NCBI GenBank assembly: GCA_002297815.1
Contig: DBKH01000101.1
Coordinates: forward strand, 3,258 to 9,853
Reading direction: 5' to 3'
Length of the DNA stretch: 6,596 bases
DNA from: Bacteroidales bacterium UBA755
GTDB lineage: Bacteria; Bacteroidota; Bacteroidia; Bacteroidales; UBA932
Shown: one piece after another, positions 1-6,561 of the stretch
Numbering within the stretch: the stretch's first letter is position 1
How the letters are laid out: the number at the start of each line of letters is the position of its first letter
Program-made: the position numbers and the translations under genes
Notes under the pieces: generated by a model
Seen by the model: the letters and a program-made list of their open reading frames with translations, nothing else
Database searches by the model: none
Told to the model about the DNA's origin: nothing

Positions 1-71
1 AGAATGAGAAAGATGATGCAGGCTATTTTTTGAAGGATTCTAAAGCAAGCCTAAAGTGCATAGTTCCGAAT

Positions 72-79
72 TATTTTTG
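72..79 (+). promoter_or_regulatory. Possible -7 element for the transposase gene
   Basis: TATTTTTG fits the Bacteroidota -7 consensus TAnnTTTG and lies 62 bases before the transposase ATG. No TTTG-like -33 element is visible at the expected 19-21 base distance, so the call rests on one short A/T-rich match. The surrounding bases 1-141 contain no gene I can support. A reading frame open from base 3 to 290 runs into the transposase in another frame and shows no recognisable protein. A short frame ending in TGA at 31-33 could be the tail of an upstream gene, but too little is present to say. Confidence 0.28.
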
Positions 80-141
80 GAGTTCTAAGGATAAATGCCT
101 ACATTGCCGAAAACATATTGACCAACTTAAATTATTGAATT

Positions 142-1092
142 ATGGCTCGTTTGAGGCGAATGATTTACCAGAGGGGAGCGGTCGGGCACATCTACCAAAG
201 AGCACGATCCGGATTTGTGGTGTTCTACAGCGTGAAGGACTCGCTGGTTTTCTTTACGATTTTCTCTTTGACTGCGGCCAAGCATAGGATCCGGGTGTTG
301 GGGCTTTGCTTGATGTACAATCATATTCATGTACTGGTCGAGGCTGAGGATCACAAAGCCATCGCCAGGTTCATGCAGGAACTATGCTCAAAATTCTCAA
401 GGACTTACAACATAAGGCATGGATTAAAGGGTAGTTTGTTTTCCACTTACGGACTGTCCAACAAACGAGGCGGCAAGCAGATCAGGACCTCTCTCGCCTA
501 CCTCTACAACAACCCAGTTGAAGATCGGATCTGCAAGCGTGCAGAAGAATGGCATTGGAACTTTTTGGCCTATGCGAACTCCGATCATCCATATTCAGAG
601 AAACTTGTCTTGCGAGAAGCAGCGGTCGGGATGAGAAAAGCAGCGAGAACGGTCAGGACACTCCACGCCCATCAAAGACCTCTGACATACGAAGTACTCG
701 ACGCTTTATTCAAATCTCTGAATATTACTGAGAAAAAGCAACTGGTTGATTTCATTGTCCGGGAATATTCAGTCATTGACTTCAAGAGCACGATCAGCTA
801 CTACGGAAGCTACGGGAATATGCTGACCGCTTTCAGCAGCAACACTGGCAGTGAATATGACATCTGCGAGCCGCACGATCCATATTCAGGTATGGCCTAC
901 AGAAAGATGACGCATCATCTGGCTTCAGACAAACGGTTTTCTGGCATCGAGGATGTCCTGCAACTTCCTGCCGAGGAGCGGATAGCTTATCTTAACGAGT
1001 TAGCCATCGCCTGTGGTGTCAGTCTGAATCACGCCCGGAAGTTCCTGCGGATCGAAGCCGTGGAGGATACCGTGCTGAAACACAGAAGATAA
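142..1092 (+). CDS. REP-associated tyrosine (HUH/Y1, IS200-like) transposase
   Basis: A 316-residue protein with the Y1 transposase (TnpA-REP/RAYT) architecture. The metal-binding HUH motif is H61-I62-H63 within MYNHIHVLVE. The catalytic helix carries Y120 in AYLYNNPV, which matches the family pattern Y-x3-NPV; Y122 is a second candidate. The following WHWNFLAYA resembles the family's PWSSYxAY segment. Residues 1-60 have the usual N-terminal HIYQR and VFYSVKD strand pattern. The region after about residue 180 is mostly helical and ends in a helix-turn-helix-like stretch (about 285-313, GVSLNHARKFLRI) of the kind RAYTs use for DNA binding. Enzymes of this family nick and rejoin single-stranded DNA at palindromic repeats. 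The gene looks intact, with TAA stop. The start is chosen because it gives the full conserved N-terminus. No REP copy directly flanks it; REP-like units lie about 4 kb downstream. Its exact substrate is not known from the sequence. Confidence 0.88.
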   Translation: MARLRRMIYQRGAVGHIYQRARSGFVVFYSVKDSLVFFTIFSLTAAKHRIRVLGLCLMYNHIHVLVEAEDHKAIARFMQELCSKFSRTYNIRHGLKGSLFSTYGLSNKRGGKQIRTSLAYLYNNPVEDRICKRAEEWHWNFLAYANSDHPYSEKLVLREAAVGMRKAARTVRTLHAHQRPLTYEVLDALFKSLNITEKKQLVDFIVREYSVIDFKSTISYYGSYGNMLTAFSSNTGSEYDICEPHDPYSGMAYRKMTHHLASDKRFSGIEDVLQLPAEERIAYLNELAIACGVSLNHARKFLRIEAVEDTVLKHRR

Positions 1093-1146
1093 AGCGTTTA
1101 GTAAGCGTTTTTAACACGCATTCTACAGATTATGAGGAATATTTAT

Positions 1147-1154
1147 TAATTTTG
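1147..1154 (+). promoter_or_regulatory. Probable -7 element for deoxynucleoside kinase A
   Basis: TAATTTTG is a perfect match to the Bacteroidota -7 consensus TAnnTTTG, in the 156-base gap between the transposase and kinase A. Transcription would start near 1160, giving a 5' leader of about 90 bases. A good -33 TTTG is not seen. The leader holds the perfect 8-base palindrome TTGGCCAA (1167-1174) inside an imperfect CCG/CGG dyad. It also holds a Shine-Dalgarno-like AAAGGAG around 1208-1214 that is about 35 bases from the ATG and so too far away to serve it. Confidence 0.45.
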
Positions 1155-1248
1155 CACTGCGTTCCGTTGGCCAAAGCGGGGATATTCAGAAAGGCTAGAC
1201 TTGCAACAAAGGAGAGCGCGCGAAGATTGAACAAAACACATCAAGGAT

Positions 1249-1884
1249 ATGCACATTGCGATAGCAGGCAACATAGGCAGTGGCAAGACCACGCTGACAA
1301 AGATGCTGGCGGCCCATTACGGTTGGACGCCTAAGTTTGAATCGGTTGACTTCAACCCTTATCTTTCCGATTTCTATGCGGACATGGAGCGCTGGTCGTT
1401 CAACCTCCAGATTTATTTCTTGAACAAAAGGTTCAAGGATGTGGTGGACATCTCAAGATGCAGCGATGTCATCATTCAGGACAGGACGATTTACGAAGAC
1501 GCAAGGATATTCGCCCCTAACCTGCACGACATGGGGCTGATGAGCACAAGGGATTTCGAGAACTATTCAGATCTCTTCGACTTGATGATGTCTCTTGTCA
1601 GCAAGCCGGACCTACTGATTTACCTAAAATCCACGATTCCTAATCTAGTGGCGCAGATCCAGAAGAGGGGCAGGGAATACGAGAGCAGCATCCGCATCGA
1701 CTACCTCACCGGCCTCAACAAACGCTACGACGACTGGATCTCCAAATATGACGGCCATCTTCTGGTCATCGATGTGGACAACATCAAGTTCGAGAATCGT
1801 CCGGAAGACTTCCAGACCGTGACCGACAAGATCGACGCTGAACTCTTCGGTCTCTTTCCGGAGGTCAGGCAGATTGACGAATAA
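1249..1884 (+). CDS. Deoxynucleoside kinase, copy A (dCK/dGK family)
   Basis: A 211-residue cytosolic kinase that transfers a phosphate from a nucleoside triphosphate to the 5' hydroxyl of a deoxynucleoside (salvage of dA, dG or dC). The P-loop is G7-NIGSGK13-T14. E31 in ESVDFNPYL fits the catalytic base region. D78-R79-T80 is the family's ERS/DRS-type motif, followed by the usual IYED..IFA. The LID arginines are in QKRGREYE (about 138-145). Length is normal for bacterial members. The ATG is fixed by an in-frame TGA at 1228-1230 and by MHI also starting copy B. AAGGA ends only one base before the ATG, so there is no well-placed Shine-Dalgarno. Copy B at 5124-5747 on the other strand is about 64% identical over 205 gapless positions by my count. 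Which nucleoside each prefers cannot be read from the sequence. The gene is separated from the acyl-CoA synthetase by 64 bases without a visible terminator, so read-through is plausible. Confidence 0.92.
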   Translation: MHIAIAGNIGSGKTTLTKMLAAHYGWTPKFESVDFNPYLSDFYADMERWSFNLQIYFLNKRFKDVVDISRCSDVIIQDRTIYEDARIFAPNLHDMGLMSTRDFENYSDLFDLMMSLVSKPDLLIYLKSTIPNLVAQIQKRGREYESSIRIDYLTGLNKRYDDWISKYDGHLLVIDVDNIKFENRPEDFQTVTDKIDAELFGLFPEVRQIDE

Positions 1885-1948
1885 CTAGCTTGGTAAGCGG
1901 CAAAGACAAGTCGCTACGGATTTTCAAAGATTTAAACTATTAATAAAT

Positions 1949-3853
1949 ATGTCAGCTACAAGACCGACAATAATCGAATTCGTGGAGAAGTACACCCGCG
2001 AGTTCTCTTCGCACGTGTTCCTTCGCGAGAAGGTGGACGGTAAATGGACCGAGACTTCATTCGAGCAGACCCGAAAGGAAGGCTATCGCATCGCTGCTGG
2101 CCTCATGGCTATGGGGCTCCGCAAGGGAGACAAGGTTTCTCTCCTTTCTGAGGGTAGGAACATGTGGATTCTCGCTGAGTTGGGAATCCTTTATGCCGGA
2201 GGCGTTAATGTGCCTCTTTCCATAAAACTTGAGGAAAGCAATGACTTGACTTTCAGAATCCTGCATTCTGAGTCGAGGTTTGTGATAGTGTCCGGCCAGC
2301 AGCTTCCGAAAATCCGCAGGATAATCTCGCAGCTGGATTGCGTGGAGAAGGTGATTGTGCTGGATGACATCCCCGCGGCAAACGCAAAGGAAGTCTCGAT
2401 GGAATGGGTACAGGCTCTCGGTGACAGCTATCTTTTCGGTCACAAGGCCGAGTTCGAGGAACGTTACAAATCCGTGCAGCCAGACGACTACGCCACGATC
2501 AGTTACACTTCCGGCACCACAGCCGACCCTAAGGGTGTTCTGCTGACACACCGCAACTACACGGCCAATGTGGAACAGGCTCATTCCGTGATCGGAGTCA
2601 AGCCGGATTCCACGATGCTCATCATCCTTCCTCTTGACCACTGCTTCGCCCACGTGGCAGGATTCTACACGATGATGTCCTACTGTAGCAGCATCGCCAC
2701 CGTTCCGGTCGGAGCGAATCCGCTCGCCACGCTCCGGAATATTCCTATAGCGATCAAGGAGGTTCGTCCGCACGTGATGCTGTCCGTCCCTGCGCTCGCC
2801 CGCAACTTCAAGAAGAACGTCGAGACCACCATCCACAAGCAGGGACCGAAGGTCGAGAAACTCTACAACTACGCTCTCAACCTTGCGATCTCTTACAATA
2901 AGGAATATTACAACCGTGGCGGCTTCCTCCAGCTCTGGAAAAAGCCGTTGATAGCCTTGTTCGACAAGATCATATTCAAGAAAGTTCGTGAGGGATTCGG
3001 TGGCAGGATGGAGTTCTTTGTCGGTGGCGGTGCACTTCTAGACATCGAGCTTCAGAAATATTTCTGCGCCATCGGCATTCCTATGTTCCAGGGCTACGGT
3101 GTGTCCGAGGCTACTCCGATTATCTCCGCCAACTCCGCAGGGCACGCGATGTTCGGTTCTTCTGGTCGCGTTGTGAAGCCGCTTGACATCAAGATTTGCG
3201 ACGACAACGGCAAGGAGGTTCCGCTCCGCACCAAGGGCGAGATTGTCGTCCGTGGAGAGAACGTGATGGCCGGTTACTGGAAGAACCCTCAGGGCACCGC
3301 TGAGGCTCTCCGTGACGGCTGGCTTCACACTGGCGACATGGGCTATATGTATGATTCTGAATATCTTTACGTCGTAGGTCGTTTCAAGTCCCTGCTGATC
3401 TCCTCCGACGGTGAGAAGTACAGTCCGGAAGGTTTCGAGGACTCCCTGACCGACGGCTCCAAGTACATCGAGCAGGTCATCCTGCACAACAATCAGGATC
3501 CTTACACGATCGTTCTGATCGTTCCTGCGAAGGACGCTCTTAAGGAATATGTTTCCTCGAAGGGTCTGGATCCGGCTTCGCGTGAGGGTAAGGAGGCGAT
3601 GCTGAAGAAGATTCAAGAAGAGATTGATTCTTACAAGAAGGGTGGCTCGCATGAGGGCATGTTCCCGGAGAGGTGGCTGCCGGCTGCCGTGGCCGTGCTT
3701 CCAGAGCCGTTTACCGAGCAGAATGGTCTCGTGAACAGCACGATGAAGATTGTCCGTGGCAAGGTCGAGAAGCACTACGCTGACCGCATCGAGTACGCCT
3801 ACACGGCTGAGGGCAAGAACCTGCTCAACGAGAAGAACATTGAGAGCCTTTAG
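1949..3853 (+). CDS. Long-chain fatty acid-CoA ligase (AMP-forming)
   Basis: A 634-residue adenylate-forming enzyme that activates a fatty acid to acyl-AMP and then to acyl-CoA, feeding lipid synthesis or remodelling. ANL-superfamily motifs appear in order: the phosphate loop YTSGTTADPKG at 186-196; GYGVSEATP at 382-390, with the E387 that helps bind Mg-ATP; TGD at 461-463, with the ribose-binding D463; GRFK at 477-480, with R478 in the hinge region; a GEKYSPE segment at 488-494; and the C-terminal catalytic lysine K600 in NSTMKIVR. The usual glycine after TSGTT is alanine here (A192), a change I believe is common in Bacteroidales homologues. Length is somewhat above E. coli FadD and ordinary for Bacteroidota enzymes. 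The start follows an A/T-rich stretch (ATTAATAAAT) typical of this phylum. The GH53 gene begins 11 bases after the stop, so the two are probably co-transcribed. Chain-length preference cannot be inferred. Confidence 0.92.
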   Translation: MSATRPTIIEFVEKYTREFSSHVFLREKVDGKWTETSFEQTRKEGYRIAAGLMAMGLRKGDKVSLLSEGRNMWILAELGILYAGGVNVPLSIKLEESNDLTFRILHSESRFVIVSGQQLPKIRRIISQLDCVEKVIVLDDIPAANAKEVSMEWVQALGDSYLFGHKAEFEERYKSVQPDDYATISYTSGTTADPKGVLLTHRNYTANVEQAHSVIGVKPDSTMLIILPLDHCFAHVAGFYTMMSYCSSIATVPVGANPLATLRNIPIAIKEVRPHVMLSVPALARNFKKNVETTIHKQGPKVEKLYNYALNLAISYNKEYYNRGGFLQLWKKPLIALFDKIIFKKVREGFGGRMEFFVGGGALLDIELQKYFCAIGIPMFQGYGVSEATPIISANSAGHAMFGSSGRVVKPLDIKICDDNGKEVPLRTKGEIVVRGENVMAGYWKNPQGTAEALRDGWLHTGDMGYMYDSEYLYVVGRFKSLLISSDGEKYSPEGFEDSLTDGSKYIEQVILHNNQDPYTIVLIVPAKDALKEYVSSKGLDPASREGKEAMLKKIQEEIDSYKKGGSHEGMFPERWLPAAVAVLPEPFTEQNGLVNSTMKIVRGKVEKHYADRIEYAYTAEGKNLLNEKNIESL

Positions 3854-3864
3854 TCTATTTTACA

Positions 3865-5022
3865 ATGAGTGCTTTATATTCCCGTTTTATGGCATTGGCT
3901 GCATCTGTGCTTGCGGCTTCGGTGTTAGTTGTCGGCTGTGGTGGCTCTGACAGCGAAAAGAAAGAGGAACCGGAAGTGCCTCCTGTTGAGGAAGTGGCTT
4001 TTGCCCGTGGGGCAGACATCAGCTGGGCCTCGGAGATGGAGTATGACATGGTGCACAATCCGTCTAGAATCAATGGGGCCGCTTTCTCGGATTCCAAAGG
4101 GAACACCGGGTTGTTCCCGGTGCTGAAAGGTGTTGGCGTCAACGCTATTCGTCTCCGCGTCTGGGTGAAGCCTGAAGATGCCAACGGTTGGAGCGGCAAA
4201 GAGGATGTCGTGATGATGGCCAAGCGGGCTGTCGATGCGGGAATGTCGGTGATGATCGATTTTCACTACAGTGACTTCTTCGCTGATCCAGGTAAGCAGA
4301 TCACCCCAGTGGAATGGTCTGGACTGGATCTTAAGGGACTCTCCGCCAAGGTCTCCGAGCACACCAAGGAGGTTCTCTCCGCTCTGAAATCCGCAGGAGT
4401 AACCCCTCTGTGGGTTCAGGTCGGCAACGAGACCCGTCCGGGAATGCTATGGGAAACAGGTCGGCTTTACAATGACAAAGGGGAGATTGCCGGTGGTTGG
4501 AAGAACTACGCTGCGCTTAACAATGCAGGCTACGATGCCGTCAAGGAGATATTCCCTAACGCTCAGGTTATTGTCCACATTGACAACGCCTACGAAGACA
4601 ACACTTGGTTCTTCGACAAACTCAAGGCCAACGGAGGAAAGTTCGACATGATTGGACTTTCGCACTATCCTATGGCCAATTCCGGAATGACATGGAAGGC
4701 AATGAATTCGTCTGCCGTTCTGAACATCAAGACATTGGCCGCAAAATACGGCTGCCGGGTTATGGTCTGTGAGGTCGGTGTGAGCGGCAGTGCCTCAGAC
4801 CGTTCCGCCTCAACCCAGTGCATGACCGATTTCATGAAATCCGCAAAATCTCTGTCCGTCTGTGCCGGTGTCTTCTACTGGGAACCAGAGGTCGATGGCA
4901 AATGGAGACCTTCCATCTACGAAAAGCCAGAGCGCAATTGGGGGGCCTATGGAGCAGGTGCTTTTACCTCAGATGGTTCCGCACTCTCCCCAACATCCAT
5001 CCTCACTGCTTTCGGGGACTGA
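3865..5022 (+). CDS. GH53 endo-beta-1,4-galactanase, lipoprotein
   Basis: A 385-residue family GH53 enzyme, which cuts beta-1,4-galactan side chains of pectic arabinogalactan. A hydrophobic signal (residues 8-23) ends in a lipobox V22-V23-G24-C25, so C25 should be lipidated. The acidic, charged GGSDSEKKEEPE that follows resembles the Bacteroidota export signal for surface lipoproteins, suggesting an outer-surface position. The barrel starts near 48 (GADISWASEME). NAIRLRVWV (93-101) and IDFHYSDFFADPGKQ (131-145) are family signatures. The acid/base is E189 in VGNE and the nucleophile is E303 in VCEVG; GLSHYP (264-269) and FYWEPE (337-342) are typical strand ends. Both catalytic glutamates are present. 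ATG at 3889 is an alternative start that would shorten the n-region. Unusually, no SusC/SusD pair or other glycanase is within the window; the enzyme trails an acyl-CoA synthetase by 11 bases and is followed by a strong terminator. Confidence 0.93.
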   Translation: MSALYSRFMALAASVLAASVLVVGCGGSDSEKKEEPEVPPVEEVAFARGADISWASEMEYDMVHNPSRINGAAFSDSKGNTGLFPVLKGVGVNAIRLRVWVKPEDANGWSGKEDVVMMAKRAVDAGMSVMIDFHYSDFFADPGKQITPVEWSGLDLKGLSAKVSEHTKEVLSALKSAGVTPLWVQVGNETRPGMLWETGRLYNDKGEIAGGWKNYAALNNAGYDAVKEIFPNAQVIVHIDNAYEDNTWFFDKLKANGGKFDMIGLSHYPMANSGMTWKAMNSSAVLNIKTLAAKYGCRVMVCEVGVSGSASDRSASTQCMTDFMKSAKSLSVCAGVFYWEPEVDGKWRPSIYEKPERNWGAYGAGAFTSDGSALSPTSILTAFGD

Positions 5023-5046
5023 GAATAGCTCAACAAACTATAAATG

Positions 5047-5081
5047 CGAGGATGGCCGATGGCCATTCTCGTTGTTTTTTT
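5047..5081 (+). terminator. Intrinsic terminator after the GH53 gene
   Basis: Bases 5047-5057 pair with 5061-5071 to give an 11-pair stem (one G-U) closed by the three-base loop GAT, followed by TTGTTTTTTT at 5072-5081. It begins 24 bases after the GH53 stop and is the expected end of the plus-strand transcript. On the minus strand the stem keeps ten pairs, but what follows is only moderately T-rich, so termination of the convergent kinase B transcript here would be weaker. Confidence 0.9.
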
Positions 5082-5091
5082 GATGGGACCA

Positions 5092-5117
5092 GTCGCTTCG
5101 ACAAGCTCAGCGACCGG
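5092..5117. repeat. REP-like palindromic unit, copy 1
   Basis: GTCGCT (5092-5097) and AGCGAC (5109-5114) form a six-pair stem around the 11-base loop TCGACAAGCTC. An alternative small hairpin, GCTT/AAGC, is nested at 5095-5106. The unit matches copy 2 (5777-5802) at 25 of 26 positions in the same orientation. The similarity continues into the right flank: GACCGGGCAAG here against GACCGGCAAG at copy 2. It sits between the plus-strand terminator and the TAG stop of kinase B, so it is the 3' untranslated region of that gene. There is no T-run after it on either strand, so it is not a simple intrinsic terminator. Confidence 0.82.
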
Positions 5118-5123
5118 GCAAGG

Positions 5124-5747
5124 CTACTTCTCCAGCGGGAAAAGTCCGTAGAGTTCAGCGTCGATCCGGTCGGTGATGGAGGCGAAGTCCTCGGGGCAGT
5201 TCTCGAAGTCGAGATCGTCCGCCTCAATGGTGAGGACCTTGCCGTCATATTCATTGATCCACTTGTCATAGCGGTCGTTAAGGCCGCTGAGATATTCAAG
5301 GCTCATCGTCTGCTCGTAGTCGCGTCCACGCTTCTGGATCTGCGCCACGAGGTGAGGCACCGATGACTTGAGGTAGATCAGCAAGTCGGGCTTCTTGACC
5401 GTGGCGGCCATCACGTTATAAAGGTCCATGTAGGTCTCGTAGTCGCGCTTGGTGAGGTTGCCCATGGCGTAGTTGTTGGCCACGAAGATGTGCACACCCT
5501 CGAATAGCGTCCTGTCCTGGATGATGACATCCTTGCTTCTGGCGATCTCCAGCACATCCTTGAACCTCTGGGCGAGGAAATATGTCTCCAAATTGTACGA
5601 CCAGCGGGGGATGTCCTTGTAGTAATCCTCCAGATAGGGGTTATAGGTCACCGATTCGTACTTCGGTGTCCATCCGTAATGGGCTGCGAGCATCCTAGTG
5701 AGGGTGGTCTTGCCGCTGCCTATGTTGCCTGCTATTCCTATGTGCAT
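5124..5747 (-). CDS. Deoxynucleoside kinase, copy B (dCK/dGK family)
   Basis: A 207-residue paralog of copy A with all family landmarks: P-loop G7-NIGSGK13-T14, E31 in ESVTYNPYL, D78-R79-T80, and LID arginines in QKRGRDYE. It aligns to copy A without gaps for about 205 residues at about 64% identity. Differences cluster at 81-117: after DRT it reads LFEGVHIFVANNYAMG instead of copy A's IYEDARIFAPNLHDMG. That segment lines the substrate pocket region in the family, so the two copies probably differ in nucleoside preference. The extreme C-terminus also differs (LFPLEK against LFPEVRQIDE). The gene follows the hydrolase gene on the same strand after 60 bases that contain REP-like units and an A/T-rich leader, so the pair could share a transcript. 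In the related Lactobacillus enzymes, established work shows paralogous subunits forming a heterodimer; whether that happens here is unknown. Confidence 0.92.
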   Translation of the reverse strand: MHIGIAGNIGSGKTTLTRMLAAHYGWTPKYESVTYNPYLEDYYKDIPRWSYNLETYFLAQRFKDVLEIARSKDVIIQDRTLFEGVHIFVANNYAMGNLTKRDYETYMDLYNVMAATVKKPDLLIYLKSSVPHLVAQIQKRGRDYEQTMSLEYLSGLNDRYDKWINEYDGKVLTIEADDLDFENCPEDFASITDRIDAELYGLFPLEK

Positions 5748-5774
5748 TGTATAATTATATTCTTTCTATTTCTT

Positions 5775-5802
5775 CGGTCGCTTCGACAAGCTCAGTGACC
5801 GG
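5775..5802. repeat. REP-like palindromic unit, copy 2
   Basis: CGGTCGCT (5775-5782) and AGTGACCG (5794-5801) form an eight-pair stem, with one G-T wobble, around the loop TCGACAAGCTC that is identical to copy 1. The unit lies in the 60-base gap between the hydrolase stop and the kinase B start, so it would be present as a hairpin in a shared transcript. A half unit follows immediately at 5803-5817. Confidence 0.82.
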
Positions 5803-5817
5803 CAAGCTCAGCGACCG
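5803..5817. repeat. REP-like half unit overlapping a stop codon
   Basis: CAAGCTCAGCGACCG is identical, 15 of 15, to 5102-5116 of copy 1 and lacks the left arm of the palindrome. It directly abuts copy 2 in the same orientation, giving a one-and-a-half-unit tandem. Read on the minus strand it encodes the final GGT CGC TGA of the hydrolase gene, that is Gly-Arg-stop. This suggests either insertion of the repeat into the gene end or tandem growth followed by loss of one arm. Confidence 0.75.
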
Positions 5818-6536
5818 ATGGGATCGATCTCGATTCCGTCTCCATCCCAGTCCATGTCTTCTTCCGGCTCGTTGAACGGCTGTAGGAACGGGTTGTGGGT
5901 TCTTTCGTCAGCGATCGTGGTGCGATGCCCGTGCCCCGGTAGCACATCCACATCTCCCGGCAAGCCCATCAGCTTGTCCATCACACTGATGATCTCCCTG
6001 TCGTAATCTCCGCCAAGATGGTCAGTACGACCAATCGTGCCAGCGAAAAGAGTGTCACCGCTCAGCAGCACCTTGTCCGTCTCACAGTAGTAGCAGACGC
6101 AGCCCGGTGTGTGTCCAGGAGTGGTTATCACCTTGAAAGGAGCACCCTCTAGTGTGTCCAGAGTCTCCCCGTCCCAGATGTCAACAGTCTTAATCTGAGA
6201 GGAATCCGGAGCCGTCAGCCCGAAATCCCTCACAGCGTTCTGGTTGTTGTCCAGCACGATCTTGTCCTCCGGAGACATCAGCACCGGCACCGAATATTCC
6301 TCCACAACCTTCAGCACCCCATGCACATGGTCAAAATGCCCGTGGGTCAGCCAAACAGCCTTGGGCTTCAGGCCCTCAGCCGCAATAAACTCCTTGAGCC
6401 GACCGAACTCCTCTTGCCAATAGCACCCAGGGTCCACAATCACACAATTTCCTTCCGCATCCCACAGCACGTAGCAATTCTCACGGAAGGAATTGAATAT
6501 AAACGTTTTGATGTTAAGTTGATGATCCTGACTCAT
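5808..6536 (-). CDS. Metallo-beta-lactamase-fold hydrolase, YcbL/glyoxalase II-like
   Basis: A 242-residue MBL-fold hydrolase. Metal ligands are visible in order: H65-x-H67-x-D69-H70 (THGHFDH), H142 (TPGHTPG), D161 (SGDTLF) and H202 (LPGHGH), enough for a two-metal site. The segments GTIGRTDHLGGDY and ERTHNPFLQP closely follow the YcbL-type subgroup of glyoxalase II-like proteins, which hydrolyse thioesters such as S-lactoylglutathione or related substrates. The true substrate is uncertain, because Bacteroidales mostly lack glutathione. There is no signal peptide, so it should be cytosolic. After the conserved NPFLQPFNEPEE the protein carries an acidic tail (DMDWDGDGIEIDPIGR) whose last two residues and stop codon come from a REP-like half unit. 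It is probably transcribed from the promoter at 6562-6569 and leads into kinase B. Confidence 0.9.
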   Translation of the reverse strand: MSQDHQLNIKTFIFNSFRENCYVLWDAEGNCVIVDPGCYWQEEFGRLKEFIAAEGLKPKAVWLTHGHFDHVHGVLKVVEEYSVPVLMSPEDKIVLDNNQNAVRDFGLTAPDSSQIKTVDIWDGETLDTLEGAPFKVITTPGHTPGCVCYYCETDKVLLSGDTLFAGTIGRTDHLGGDYDREIISVMDKLMGLPGDVDVLPGHGHRTTIADERTHNPFLQPFNEPEEDMDWDGDGIEIDPIGR

Positions 6537-6561
6537 TGATTCGTCTGTTTACTCTTGACTA

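Noticed and set aside
30..287. 85-residue open frame at the left edge with a CLHC motif
   Set aside because: More than half overlaps the transposase in another frame. The remainder is A/T-rich, without a recognisable domain. A CxxC motif alone is not evidence.
1092..1119. Possible terminator after the transposase (direct repeat AAGCGTTT and GCGT/ACGC arms)
   Set aside because: The stem is only four pairs and the T-run lies in its loop instead of after it. The direct repeat is short and probably chance.
2057..2836. 259-residue open frame on the minus strand within the acyl-CoA synthetase
   Set aside because: It lies wholly antisense to a gene with every family motif; its protein has no recognisable domain and the composition of a shadow frame.
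3038..3775. 245-residue open frame on the minus strand within the acyl-CoA synthetase
   Set aside because: Same reason: antisense to the conserved C-terminal half of the synthetase, with no recognisable protein.
1949..3853. Alanine in place of glycine in the TSGTTG phosphate loop as a sign of an inactive enzyme
   Set aside because: All other motifs, including the catalytic lysine, are intact, and I believe this substitution is common in Bacteroidales homologues.
5092..5117. REP-like unit as an intrinsic terminator for kinase B
   Set aside because: There is no T-run following the hairpin on the minus strand, and a near-identical copy occurs between two co-oriented genes, which fits a dispersed repeat better.
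4818..5366. 182-residue plus-strand open frame
   Set aside because: It would read through the end of the GH53 gene, the intrinsic terminator, a REP-like unit and the antisense of kinase B, so it cannot be a real gene.
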